A stretch of DNA of 64,000 nt, taken from Methylobacterium currus. GTDB lineage: Bacteria > Pseudomonadota > Alphaproteobacteria > Rhizobiales > Beijerinckiaceae. A program made the position numbers and the translations under genes. The notes under the pieces are model-generated. The model saw nothing but the letters and a program-made list of their open reading frames with translations. It ran no database searches and had not been told where the DNA came from. Every line of letters begins with the position of its first letter. Position 1 is the stretch's first letter. Of the stretch, positions 17,492-26,052 are shown one piece after another. The stretch is taken from positions 4,314,001-4,378,000 of the forward strand of contig NZ_CP028843.1 in assembly GCF_003058325.1 (NCBI RefSeq). The letters run 5' to 3'.

Positions 17492-19606
17492 ATGTCGCTG
17501 CGTCCCTACCTGCTCGATCCCCTGTTCGCCCCCGCCACCGTGCTGCCGGGGGCCGGTCCCAAGGTCGCCGTGCTGATCGACAAGCTCGTCGGCACGCCGG
17601 AGCGGCCGGCCCGGGTGGTCGACCTGCTGTTCCATCTGCCCCAGCGCGGCATCGCCCGGCAGCTGCGCGGCTCGATCGCCGAGGCGCCGCCCGGCGAGCC
17701 GGTGACGCTCGGCGTGACCGTGGTGGCCCACCGCCCGCCGCAGACCATGGGCGGGCGAAAGCCGTTCCGTGTGCTGGTCGAGGACCAGACCGGCGACATC
17801 ACCCTGGTGTTCTTCAACCTGCCCCGCGCCCGCATCGAGAAGATGCTGCCCCTCGGCAGCCACCGCTACGTCTCCGGCCGGATCGAGCTGTGGGACGGCT
17901 TCCGCCAGATGGTGCATCCGTCCCGCATCCTCGACGAGAAGGGGCTGGCCGACCTGCCGGCGGTGGAGCCGATCTACGGCGCCACGGAAGGCCTGACCTC
18001 GCGGGCGATCGGCAAGCTCGCGGTCGCAGCCCTCGACCGGCTGCCGACCCTGCCGGAGTGGCAGGACCGTGCCTACCTCGACCGTCAGGACTGGCCGGCC
18101 TTTGCCGACGCGCTCCGCACCGAGCATCGCCCGGCGGAGGCCGCCGAGACCGAGGAGGATCTGAAGACCCCGGCCCGCCGGCGCCTCGCCTATGACGAGC
18201 TTCTGGCCTCGCAGCTGGCCCTGGCGCTGGTGCGCAGCCGGATGCACCGCCCGGCCGGCCGCACCAATGTCGGCGACGGGGCGCTGTCGCGGCGGATCGA
18301 GGCGGCGCTGCCGTTCGGGCTCACCGGGGCGCAGACCCGGGCGCTCGCCGAGATCCGCGGGGACATGGGCTCGGACCGGCGCATGCTGCGCCTGCTCCAG
18401 GGCGATGTCGGCTCGGGCAAGACCGCGGTGGCGCTGCTTGCGATGGCCTCGGCGATCGAGGCCGGGCGTCAGGCGGCGATGATGGCGCCGACCGAGATCC
18501 TGGCCCGCCAGCACGCCGAGCGCCTGCGGCCGATGGTGGAGGAGGCGGGCTTGAGGCTCGCGCTGCTCACCGGCCGCGACCGGGCGGCGGAGCGGCGCGC
18601 GACGCTGGCCGGCCTCGCCGACGGCTCGATCCACATCGTCGTCGGCACTCACGCGCTGTTTCAGGACGACGTGGCCTTCCACGATCTCGGCCTCGCGGTG
18701 GTCGACGAGCAGCACCGCTTCGGCGTGCACCAGCGCTTGGCGCTCGGGGGCAAGGGCGCGGCGGTCGACATCCTGGTGATGACCGCGACGCCGATCCCCC
18801 GCACCCTGGCGCTGACCTATTTCGGCGACATGGAGGTCTCGGTCCTCGACGAGAAGCCGGCCGGCCGCCAGCCGATCAAGACGGTGCTGGTCTCGACCGA
18901 CCGGATCGAGGAGGTGGTGCTGGGCCTCGAACGGGCGCTTGCCAGGGGCGACCGGGTCTACTGGATCTGCCCGCTCGTCGCCGAATCCGAGTATGTCGAC
19001 CTCGCCGCCGCCGAGGAGCGCTTTTCGGCCCTGCGCGAGCGCTTCGGCGACGCGGTCGGCCTCGTCCACGGCAAGATGCCGGGCAAGGACAAGGACGAGG
19101 CGATGGAGCGCTTCGTCGAAGGCACGACGAAGATCCTGGTCTCGACCACGGTGGTGGAGGTCGGGGTGGACGTGCCGCAGGCCACCGTCATGGTGATCGA
19201 GCATGCCGAGCGCTTCGGCCTCGCCCAGCTGCACCAGCTGCGCGGCCGGGTCGGTCGGGGCTCGGGCGCCTCGACCTGCCTCCTGCTGTTCAAGGGGCCG
19301 CTCGGCCAGGTCGCCCGGGCCCGGCTCGAGATGATGCGCGAGACCGAGGACGGGTTTCGCATCGCCGAGGAGGACCTTCGCCTGCGGGGCGAGGGTGAGG
19401 TGCTGGGCACCCGCCAGTCAGGGCTGGCCGCCTTCCGGCTCGCCAGGCCGGAGGCGGACGGCGACCTGATCGTGGCGGCCCGCGACGACGCCCGGCTGAT
19501 CGTCGAGCGCGATCCGGGGCTCAAGACGGAGCGGGGCCACGCCCTGCGGGCGCTGCTCTACCTGTTCGAGCGGGATGCGGCGGTGAAGCTGTTGCAGGCG
19601 GGGTGA
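17492..19606 (+). CDS. recG: ATP-dependent DNA helicase RecG
   Basis: A 704-residue helicase from the ATG at 17492 (MSLRPYLLDPLFAP); a TTG 21 bp upstream is less likely. The N-terminal wedge/OB domain contains VTVVAHRPPQTMGGRKPFRVLVEDQTGD. The helicase motifs are Walker A GDVGSGKTAVALLA, DEQHRFGV, MTATPIPRTLALTYFGDM and QLRGRVGRGSGASTCLLLF. RecG remodels stalled replication forks and Holliday junctions. It is divergent from sdhE across 179 bp. The length matches the family. Confidence 0.97.
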   Translation: MSLRPYLLDPLFAPATVLPGAGPKVAVLIDKLVGTPERPARVVDLLFHLPQRGIARQLRGSIAEAPPGEPVTLGVTVVAHRPPQTMGGRKPFRVLVEDQTGDITLVFFNLPRARIEKMLPLGSHRYVSGRIELWDGFRQMVHPSRILDEKGLADLPAVEPIYGATEGLTSRAIGKLAVAALDRLPTLPEWQDRAYLDRQDWPAFADALRTEHRPAEAAETEEDLKTPARRRLAYDELLASQLALALVRSRMHRPAGRTNVGDGALSRRIEAALPFGLTGAQTRALAEIRGDMGSDRRMLRLLQGDVGSGKTAVALLAMASAIEAGRQAAMMAPTEILARQHAERLRPMVEEAGLRLALLTGRDRAAERRATLAGLADGSIHIVVGTHALFQDDVAFHDLGLAVVDEQHRFGVHQRLALGGKGAAVDILVMTATPIPRTLALTYFGDMEVSVLDEKPAGRQPIKTVLVSTDRIEEVVLGLERALARGDRVYWICPLVAESEYVDLAAAEERFSALRERFGDAVGLVHGKMPGKDKDEAMERFVEGTTKILVSTTVVEVGVDVPQATVMVIEHAERFGLAQLHQLRGRVGRGSGASTCLLLFKGPLGQVARARLEMMRETEDGFRIAEEDLRLRGEGEVLGTRQSGLAAFRLARPEADGDLIVAARDDARLIVERDPGLKTERGHALRALLYLFERDAAVKLLQAG

Positions 19607-19652
19607 GGAGAGAGGCTTCCGAGCAACCTGCGAACCGCCCCGTCCGACGCGC

Positions 19653-19692
19653 GACCTCATCCTGAGGCGCGCTCGCGCCTCAGGATGAGGTC
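19653..19692. repeat. 18-bp-arm palindrome downstream of recG
   Basis: GACCTCATCCTGAGGCGC (19653-19670) pairs with 19675-19692 over a GCTC loop. The CCTCATCCTGAGG core is a common dispersed palindrome type in alphaproteobacterial genomes. It lies 46 bp after the recG stop and 44 bp after the stop of the convergent gene, so it may terminate both. Confidence 0.65.
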
Positions 19693-19736
19693 GGGGGAGG
19701 GAGGATCCGGGATGCGACGATCCCGGCGGGCCCGCC

Positions 19737-20081
19737 TTAGAATTCCGGCTCGTTCAGCACACGCGTGCCGATGCGGCTCTGCAGGTCGATCGGGGCGCCC
19801 GTCTGCTGTCCGGCGGCGTCGACCTCGATGACCGGGATGCCGGCGCCGCGCATCTGCTCGCGCAGGCGCTCCGACATCATCCGGAAGGCGCCGCCGGTGT
19901 CGCGGGGCGGAACGTGCAGCAGCACCGCCGCCGGGCGCGGCATCATTGCCAGGACATCGTCCGCCGCCTCCAGGGAGGCGGTGACGCTGGCATAGCCCAG
20001 CTCGGCCAGTTCGGCGGAGAGGGCCCGGTCGACGGCACGGTGGCCGTCGTCGACGACGAGGACTTTTTGCAGCGCACCCAT
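19737..20081 (-). CDS. Receiver-like protein lacking the phospho-acceptor aspartate
   Basis: A 114-residue protein from the ATG at 20081 (a TTG two codons upstream is possible). The start QKVLVVDDGHRAV matches a response-regulator receiver with its acidic pair. The fold pattern continues, but the strand that should carry the phosphorylated Asp reads AVLLHVPPRDTGG, with His where Asp is expected. It is therefore a stand-alone pseudo-receiver, perhaps a protein-interaction module. No histidine kinase is adjacent. A dyad at 20248-20265 lies about 170 bp upstream. Confidence 0.65.
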   Translation of the reverse strand: MGALQKVLVVDDGHRAVDRALSAELAELGYASVTASLEAADDVLAMMPRPAAVLLHVPPRDTGGAFRMMSERLREQMRGAGIPVIEVDAAGQQTGAPIDLQSRIGTRVLNEPEF

Positions 20082-20247
20082 GTTCAAGCGTTAGCCGATC
20101 GCGTGCCTCTCGTGAAGGCACCGGGGCAGTAACGCGGTAAGCCGACGAAGGTTCATCATCTCCGCCGGCCCATGTTAGGCCCATGGCCGGCGGACGATCC
20201 CGGACCGGGCTCGGTGATGAGCCGTCAAACGACTGCGGCGGCTGATG

Positions 20248-20265
20248 TTTTCGCGATTGCGAAAA
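20248..20265. promoter_or_regulatory. Dyad TTTTCGC-N4-GCGAAAA
   Basis: A perfect 7+7 bp inverted repeat with a GATT spacer, in the 207 bp gap upstream of the pseudo-receiver gene. The core TTTCGC-N4-GCGAAA is the same as at 7040-7055, suggesting one regulator for both sites. Confidence 0.45.
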
Positions 20266-20288
20266 GGGCTGAAAAATTTGCCGGCGTC

Positions 20289-21722
20289 CTAGAGAATCTC
20301 CGTCACCGCCGTGGCGACCCCGGCGAAGAGCGAGGCCCGGTAGCGCGAGGCCATCCACCCGTCCGGATTTTCGTCCTCGGTGATGCCGCGGCGCAACATG
20401 CGGGCGGCGCAGGCCGGCCCGCGGAAGCTCAGGCGCCCGTCCGGATCGCGGCGCAGCTGGATCAGTCCGCCCCGCTCGGTCGCGAGGGCGGCTCGCTCGG
20501 GGGCCGCCAGGACGAGGCCGACATCCTGGGCGTCGCGCCGGCCGCACAGCAGGGCGACCTCGTCGAAGGCCAGGATGTCGACCACGCCGGAGCGGCCCGG
20601 CAGGCGGGAGCTGAGGCGGCAGGGCGCCCGATGGACATAGGCGAGGGTGCGCAGCCGGCCCGGCACGGTGGTGCGGGAGAATCCCGCCTCCATCCAGGCC
20701 GGCACGATCAGATGGGTCGGCACCGGCTGGTCGAGGGCGGCCGAGAGGGTGCCCGCATCGAAGACCGGGTGGCATTCCAGGGTGGCGCCGGCGAGCAGGG
20801 CGGCGGCGAGCCCGGTGGCGAGGCCCTTGAGGTCGCTCGGCGGCAGCAGGCTGAGGATCCGCTCGCCGGGCTCGACCCGCAGCGGCACCAGGCAGCCGGC
20901 GGCGGCGGCCGTCAGCGCCTCGGCCTCGCGCCGCACGGCCAAGGGGATGCCCTCGGGCTCGGGCGGGGGCCCGGCCGGGCGCGCCGGGGTGGGCCCCGGG
21001 GAGCCGCCCGGGAACGCGAAGGTGACGAGGCCGGCGGCCGGCCCGGTGCCGAGGGACGCTGCGTCGCCCCGGTGGTCGAGCACGACCTGGTCGAGGCCGA
21101 GCACGCCGTCCGGCACGTGCGGCCCGAAGGCGGCGACGAAGCGTAAGGGGAAGTAGCGCATCGCGACGCGGCACATCTTCTCGGCCGGCCGCTCGGAGCC
21201 GAGCGCGCCTTGCGTCAGGACAGCGAGCATCTGCGCTGCCTCGACCGCCTGGAGCAGGCGGTCCTCGTCCCAGGTGACCGGCAGCGGGCAGGGGATGTGG
21301 CCGGCCTGCTCGATGGCGAGGAATGCGAGATGCGCCTCGGCCATGCCGGCCATGCACAGGCCGATGGGGCTCCGCGGCGGCAGCCTGAGCTGCTGGAGGC
21401 CTTCGGCGAGGCGCGCGACGATCTCGCGGGCGGCGGCGTAGGTCCAGGCGATGGCGGGGCGTCCGCACCAGGCGGGCTTGCTCGCCTGGTCGACGAGCGC
21501 GATGCGGGCGGGATGGCGGTCGGCCACGGCGGCCAGGAGTGCCCCCAGCCCCATCGGGGTAGGAGCCATGGGAGCCGGGGCCAAGGCGGCCGACGAGACG
21601 GGAGCGTGGGCGGGCGCCGCGGGACCGGCCGGGACGGTCGCCCCCGCCGGATCGGGCGGGGACGACGCGTCGTCTCGTCTCATCGTCGCCTGAGCCGCCA
21701 AAGCCGTCACCTTCGTCCGCAT
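20289..21722 (-). CDS. Degenerate AMP-binding (ANL superfamily) protein
   Basis: A 477-residue protein if the ATG at 21722 is used; N-terminal extensions up to 21980 are open but look non-coding. Residues about 65-160 resemble the N-domain of acyl-CoA synthetases (TYAAAREIVARLAEGL, CMAGMAEAHLAFLAIEQAGHIPCPLP). The phosphate-binding loop (usually SSGTTGxPKG) is absent, replaced by a Gly/Pro-rich stretch (AFPGGSPGPTPARPAGPPP). The C-terminal lid with its catalytic Lys is also missing, as the protein ends soon after a RGGLIQLRRDPDGRL segment. It is probably not an active adenylating enzyme. It could be a binding protein, or a decayed gene that keeps its frame. Confidence 0.6.
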   Translation of the reverse strand: MRTKVTALAAQATMRRDDASSPPDPAGATVPAGPAAPAHAPVSSAALAPAPMAPTPMGLGALLAAVADRHPARIALVDQASKPAWCGRPAIAWTYAAAREIVARLAEGLQQLRLPPRSPIGLCMAGMAEAHLAFLAIEQAGHIPCPLPVTWDEDRLLQAVEAAQMLAVLTQGALGSERPAEKMCRVAMRYFPLRFVAAFGPHVPDGVLGLDQVVLDHRGDAASLGTGPAAGLVTFAFPGGSPGPTPARPAGPPPEPEGIPLAVRREAEALTAAAAGCLVPLRVEPGERILSLLPPSDLKGLATGLAAALLAGATLECHPVFDAGTLSAALDQPVPTHLIVPAWMEAGFSRTTVPGRLRTLAYVHRAPCRLSSRLPGRSGVVDILAFDEVALLCGRRDAQDVGLVLAAPERAALATERGGLIQLRRDPDGRLSFRGPACAARMLRRGITEDENPDGWMASRYRASLFAGVATAVTEIL

Positions 21723-21985
21723 GCCGCACCGAGCATCCTGCCCGCGCATGGTTAAGGGCGTTTTAAGCTTACGGGGCCCTCGCGGTCCGCGAAGGGATCG
21801 GCTAAGGGGCGGTTCGGTCGGCGGCCGAGGCCTTGCCTTCGCCTCAATCCGGGGGAAAGCAGGCGCCCCGGAGGTCGGGCGGAGCCCTTCGGCCGCGCTC
21901 CGCTTGCTGCCAGCGCACCCGCATCCCCGCGGGCTTCGCGCGGCACCGGCCACCGACGTCCTGCCGTTTGAGGGGTCCACTCCTG

Positions 21986-22735
21986 ATGTTCTTCGCGAAT
22001 CGTCCCGCGCGCCCGAACCAGGCCGCCATCGCCTTCGCCCTGGCTGGCCTCGGGCTCGGTCTCGCGGCCGCCCCGGCCCTCGCCCAGCCCAAGAAGCCCG
22101 CCGCTCCGGCGCCGGCCGCTCCCGCTCCGGCGGCGCCCGCCGCGCAGGGCCAGCAGCAGACGGGTCCGATGGTCGTGCAGGTGAAGGCCGAGCCGTCCCA
22201 GGCCGACTGGACCAAGGTCTGCGGCAAGGACCAGGGCAGCGGCAACGAGGTCTGCTACACCACCCGCGACTTCGTCTCCGACCAGGGCCAGGCGGTGCTG
22301 GCCGTGGCGGTCTATGACATGAAGGGCCCTCAGGGCGCCAAGGTCGTGCGCTTCCTGATGCCGCTCGGCCTGCTGCTGCAGCCCGGCATCCGCTTCACGG
22401 TCGATAACGGCCAGCCGACCCCCGGCCGCTACGCCGTCTGCTTCCCGAACGGCTGCTTCGCCGAGGCGCCCGGCCTGAAGGACGAGGTCGTCGCCGCGAT
22501 GAAGAAGGGCACGACCCTGAACGTCAGCGTGCAGAACCAGATGCAGCGCGAGGTCACCTTCGCGGTGCCGCTGGCCGGCTTCGGCAAGGCCTTCGACGGC
22601 GCCCCGATCGACCCGAAGGTGCTCGAGGAGCAGCAGAAGAAGCTCCAGGCCGAGCTGGAGAAGCGCAGCGAGGAGATGCGCAAGCAGCTCGAGCAGAAGG
22701 GCGGCGCCGCCCCGGCGGCGGCTCCGGCCAAGTAA
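21986..22735 (+). CDS. Invasion-associated locus B (IalB) family protein
   Basis: A 249-residue secreted protein from the ATG at 21986, with GAGGGG about 10 nt upstream. The signal peptide cleaves after ALA, residue 33. A Pro/Ala linker follows, then the IalB domain with two cysteine pairs likely to form disulphides (KVCGKDQGSGNEVCYTTRDF; YAVCFPNGCFAEAPG) and the VRFLMPLGLLLQPGIRFTVD core. The C-terminus is a charged helix ending in Ala/Pro repeats. Homologues are common in free-living Rhizobiales, so the name does not imply invasion; the role is uncertain. A strong hairpin follows at 22827. Confidence 0.9.
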   Translation: MFFANRPARPNQAAIAFALAGLGLGLAAAPALAQPKKPAAPAPAAPAPAAPAAQGQQQTGPMVVQVKAEPSQADWTKVCGKDQGSGNEVCYTTRDFVSDQGQAVLAVAVYDMKGPQGAKVVRFLMPLGLLLQPGIRFTVDNGQPTPGRYAVCFPNGCFAEAPGLKDEVVAAMKKGTTLNVSVQNQMQREVTFAVPLAGFGKAFDGAPIDPKVLEEQQKKLQAELEKRSEEMRKQLEQKGGAAPAAAPAK

Positions 22736-22826
22736 GCCAGGCCACGTCAGTCAGTCGGCCCGTCGGGAACGGCCTCTCGCTCGACTGGCCGGGCGCGCGG
22801 TGCTGCAATCGACGGAACGATCCGAG

Positions 22827-22860
22827 CGCCCCGGCATCGACGCCTCGATGCCGGGGCGTT
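22827..22860. terminator. 14-bp hairpin between IalB-family and methyltransferase genes (convergent)
   Basis: CGCCCCGGCATCGA (22827-22840) pairs perfectly with 22845-22858 across CGCC, followed by TT. It is 92 bp past the upstream stop and 17 bp past the stop of the convergent methyltransferase gene, so it can serve both. Confidence 0.65.
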
Positions 22861-22876
22861 CCGCATGGCCCGAGGC

Positions 22877-23728
22877 CTACCGCCGCAGGCCGTGCGTCAC
22901 CCAGTAGTCGCGGGGCACGCAGATCCCGAGCGGGGTCGTGAACTGCGCGTGGAAGGCGATGACGTCGCGCTGCAACTCGGCGCGGCGGTTCTCGTCCAGG
23001 CTGGCGGCCAGGGCTTTCATCGGCCCGTAGCCGGTGGAGAAGGTCTCCCAGGCGGCCTCCGGGCTCGCCTCGCGGTAGAACGAGACGCCTTTCTCGAAGG
23101 CGAGATCGAAATCCCGGCCCAGCAGCTCCATGATGCGCTCGGTGCGGCCCCACTCGAACGGCGAGGGCGGGGCCGGCGTGGGCGGCGGCGGCATGTAGGC
23201 CTTCATCACCCGGAACATCTCGAACACGGCGCCGTCCGGTGTCCAGGTGGTGAGGGCGATGCGCCCGCCCGGGCGGCAGACCCGTGCCAGCTCCGCCGCC
23301 GCCGCCTCTGGACGGCTGGCGAACATCACGCCGCAGGTCGAGATCACGGCGTCGAAGGCGCCATCGTCGAAGGGCAGGCTCTCGGCATCGGCGACGCGGT
23401 AGGCGATGTCGAGATTCTCGGCCCGTGCCTGCTCGGCCGCGAAGGCGATCAGGTCGGCACCGAGATCCACGCCCACGACCTGCGCACCGTGGCGGGCGAC
23501 CAGCCGCGAGGTCCAGCCGGTTCCGGTGGCGAGGTCGAGGATCCGCTCGCCGGGCCGCGGGGCCAGACGCAGCACGCAATGCGCGATGCTGTCGGCGATG
23601 CCGCGGCTGATCTCGTCGTAGCGGCTGCCGCCGGAATTCCAGATGCCGGCCGGCCGGACGTTATGCGGCTGGATCCCGCCGCTCTCGCCCGTGATGCTCT
23701 CGCTTCCGCTCCCAGTTCCGCTCCTCAT
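22877..23728 (-). CDS. Class I SAM-dependent methyltransferase
   Basis: A 283-residue protein from the ATG at 23728, with a GGAGGG ribosome site 5 nt upstream. It has the SAM-binding motif I ILDLATGTGWTSRLVARHG, motif II VVGVDLGADLIAFA, the acidic DAESLPFDDGAFDAV and motif LARVCRPGGRIALTTW, all of the UbiE/COQ5-like Methyltransf_11 fold. The substrate is unknown. A 9+9 bp palindrome at 23826-23851, about 100 bp upstream, resembles a TetR-family operator, so the gene may be inducible. Confidence 0.87.
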   Translation of the reverse strand: MRSGTGSGSESITGESGGIQPHNVRPAGIWNSGGSRYDEISRGIADSIAHCVLRLAPRPGERILDLATGTGWTSRLVARHGAQVVGVDLGADLIAFAAEQARAENLDIAYRVADAESLPFDDGAFDAVISTCGVMFASRPEAAAAELARVCRPGGRIALTTWTPDGAVFEMFRVMKAYMPPPPTPAPPSPFEWGRTERIMELLGRDFDLAFEKGVSFYREASPEAAWETFSTGYGPMKALAASLDENRRAELQRDVIAFHAQFTTPLGICVPRDYWVTHGLRR

Positions 23729-23825
23729 GGCGCCCTCCCATTCGCACAGGAAGCATCACCACGACGATCGACCGATCATCGCGACGCGTACAGCCAGACC
23801 GGATGCCTGCAGGGAACACCCGCAT

Positions 23826-23851
23826 GACCAGTCTCATTTGCAAGACTGGTC
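23826..23851. promoter_or_regulatory. TetR-like palindromic operator upstream of the methyltransferase
   Basis: GACCAGTCT (23826-23834) and AGACTGGTC (23843-23851) form a perfect 9+9 bp inverted repeat with an 8-nt centre. GACCAGTC/GACTGGTC half-sites are characteristic of many TetR/AcrR regulators. No TetR gene is in the window, so the regulator would act from elsewhere. Confidence 0.5.
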
Positions 23852-23936
23852 TCAGTCTATGACAATGCAGAGGATCTTCGTTCACATAAGTTGGCGTACC
23901 GGCATGGCATGATCGTTCGACCGGGGGCAGACGCGA

Positions 23937-23966
23937 CGAGGGCCGGACCTCGCGGCCCGGCCCTCG
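23937..23966. terminator. 10-bp hairpin downstream of hspQ
   Basis: CGAGGGCCGG (23937-23946) pairs with 23957-23966. It lies 43 bp beyond the hspQ stop and has no T-run. Confidence 0.45.
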
Positions 23967-24009
23967 CGGCGCGATCCATCGGGCGCGGGCAACCCGCCCG
24001 CCGGCGGCC

Positions 24010-24402
24010 TCAATTGGCCGAGTCGCTGCGCATGCGGTAGGCGCCGTCGGCATCGCGCTCGAACATCTCGGCGATGCGGGCGTGGCGCAGGGCCTCGCCG
24101 GAGCGATCCGGCACCAGGTTCTGCTCCGAGACATAGGCGACGTATTCGGTGTCCTGGTTCTCGGCGAGCAGGTGATAGAACGGCTGGTCCTTGGACGGCC
24201 GCACCTCCTCGGGGATCGCCTGCCACCATTCCTCGGTGTTGGCGAAGACCGGGTCGACATCGAAGATGATGCCGCGGAACGGGTAGATCCGGTGGCGCAC
24301 CACGTCGCCGATGTTGAACTTGGCGAGGCGGATGACCGCGCCGGACGGCGCGACGTCGGGCTGCGGGGCGGGCATGGCGGAGAAGGTCTGTCCGAGAGGC
24401 AT
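24010..24402 (-). CDS. hspQ: Heat shock protein HspQ (YccV-like, hemimethylated-DNA-binding fold)
   Basis: A 130-residue protein with the HspQ/YccV core: KFNIGDVVRHRIYPFRGIIFDVDPVF, WWQAIPEEVRPSKDQPFYHLLAEN and YVSEQNLVPD. In Salmonella and Escherichia, HspQ modulates Lon protease specificity and binds hemimethylated oriC DNA. The start at 24402 is chosen because upstream in-frame residues look non-coding; a later ATG would trim about nine residues. The N-terminal 25 residues are extra relative to the enterobacterial protein but usual in Rhizobiales. Confidence 0.87.
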   Translation of the reverse strand: MPLGQTFSAMPAPQPDVAPSGAVIRLAKFNIGDVVRHRIYPFRGIIFDVDPVFANTEEWWQAIPEEVRPSKDQPFYHLLAENQDTEYVAYVSEQNLVPDRSGEALRHARIAEMFERDADGAYRMRSDSAN

Positions 24403-24498
24403 GGGCGTCACATAGGATGACGAGGGCGGGATTGCACCGGTGCAACGTCTGCGCACAAGGTAGGCCCCGCCCCCGGTGATCTCACGATGCCGGGAGCC

Positions 24499-25554
24499 TC
24501 AAGCCTCCAGGCCATACGCCCGGGCGAGGTCGGGGTCCTTGGCGGCGACCAGCCGAGCGAGGTCCACGATCACGCTGGCCTGCTTCCAGGTGGCGTCGTC
24601 CTGCATCTTGCCGTCGAGCATGACGGCGCCGGTGCCGTCGGGCATCGCCTCCAGGATGCGCTTGGCGAAGGCGACCTCGGCCGGATCGGGCGCGAAGACG
24701 CTTTTCGCGATCGCGACCTGGCTCGGATGCAGGGTCCAGGCCCCGGCGCAGCCCATCAGGAAGGCATTGCGGAACTGCACCTCGCAGGCCGCCGCATCCG
24801 AGAAATCCCCGAACGGGCCGTAGAATGCCTTGATGCCGTTGGCCTGGCAGGCATCGACCATCCGGGCGATGGTGTAGTGCCAGAGGTCCTGCTGCACGCT
24901 CGCCCTCTCGGCGACGCCCGGCGTCGGATCGGCGATGACCCGGTAATCCGGATGGCCGCCGCCGACCCGGGTGGTCTTCATGCCGCGCGACGCCGCGAGG
25001 TCGGCCGGGCCGAGGCTCATCCCGTGCATGCGCGGCGAGGCGCAGGCGATGGCATCGACATTGGCGACGCCCTCCGCCGTCTCCAGGATGGCGTGGACCA
25101 GGATCGGCTTCGTGACGCCGGCCCTCGCCTCGAGCTGCGCGAGCAGCTGGTCGACGTAGTGGATGTCCCACGGCCCCTCGACCTTCGGCACCATCACGAC
25201 GTCGAGCTTCGACCCGACCTCGGCCACGATCTCCATCAGGTCGTCGAGCAGCCACGGGCTGTTGAGGGCGTTGACGCGGGTCCACAGGCCGGTGCCGTGG
25301 CGGGCGAAGTCCACGTCCCGCGCCATGGCGATGAAGCCCTTGCGGGCATTCAGCTTCTGGTCGGCCGGGACCGCGTCCTCGAGGTTGCCCAGCACCACGT
25401 CGACTTGGCTCGCCAGTTCCGGGACCCGGGCCCGGACCTTGTCGTTGTGCGGCGGAACGAAATGGATCATGCGCTCGAGGCGCACCGGCAGCTCGCGGAA
25501 CGGAGCCGGAGCCCCGGAGGCCAGGGGCTGGAAGAAGCGGCGCGGCAGTTTCAT
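24499..25554 (-). CDS. CoA ester lyase, malyl-CoA/CitE-like (HpcH/HpaI superfamily)
   Basis: A 351-residue TIM-barrel lyase from the ATG at 25554, with GGAGA 7 nt upstream. Recognisable features are [15 protein letters not shown] (the conserved E-D pair), the catalytic-region [49 protein letters not shown] and [17 protein letters not shown]. It is closest in pattern to L-malyl-CoA/beta-methylmalyl-CoA lyases of the serine and ethylmalonyl-CoA pathways. The N-terminus ([13 protein letters not shown]) differs from the canonical MclA, so it may be a paralogue. The exact substrate is not certain. Confidence 0.82.
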   Translation of the reverse strand: MKLPRRFFQPLASGAPAPFRELPVRLERMIHFVPPHNDKVRARVPELASQVDVVLGNLEDAVPADQKLNARKGFIAMARDVDFARHGTGLWTRVNALNSPWLLDDLMEIVAEVGSKLDVVMVPKVEGPWDIHYVDQLLAQLEARAGVTKPILVHAILETAEGVANVDAIACASPRMHGMSLGPADLAASRGMKTTRVGGGHPDYRVIADPTPGVAERASVQQDLWHYTIARMVDACQANGIKAFYGPFGDFSDAAACEVQFRNAFLMGCAGAWTLHPSQVAIAKSVFAPDPAEVAFAKRILEAMPDGTGAVMLDGKMQDDATWKQASVIVDLARLVAAKDPDLARAYGLEA

Positions 25555-25783
25555 GGGCGTGTCTCCAACCTCCGGCACGGCCGACCACGCGCGATCCCGG
25601 CGTCGCGGGGCCCCGGCCGTGACGGAGGGGTAGTGCAGGGGCGGCGCGGCCGTAAAGGGGGCGCCTCTCGGCAGATGGTCGTGCGGGTGGTCGTGCGGAG
25701 GCCGATCACCCTTCGTCTCCGCCGGCCGGCGCGGAATCATGCTTTCGGCGGAGGATCGGCCCGGACGCGCCCCGAGGCGGACC

Positions 25784-25831
25784 GCACCTTGTCTTCAAGG
25801 TGCCGGTGCAAGTCGTCACAGGTCGACTTGC
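25784..25831. other. Two adjacent short hairpins in the 498 bp gap 25555-26052
   Basis: GCACCTTG-TCTT-CAAGGTGC (25784-25803) is followed directly by GCAAGTCG (25808-25815) pairing with CGACTTGC (25824-25831). They lie between the divergent lyase and patatin genes, about 220 bp before the patatin ATG. They may belong to a structured leader or to a transcript of their own. No other feature is evident in the gap. Confidence 0.4.
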
Positions 25832-26052
25832 GGTCCGCGTATTTCGGTTCATTGTCGCGGGACCGGGACGGACACAGCAGATCCTGGACAGAAGACGCCG
25901 CGGGATTGGCCGCAACCCGAAGCGCCCGCGCCGTGATCTGGCGGACAGGCGCCGCGAATCCTGTGCGCACGTGTTCTTTCGCACATGCGGCAGGGAACGG
26001 GAACCTCACCGTAGCGTTCACCGGGCGAGGCGGGCGGCGGAGGACAGGAACC

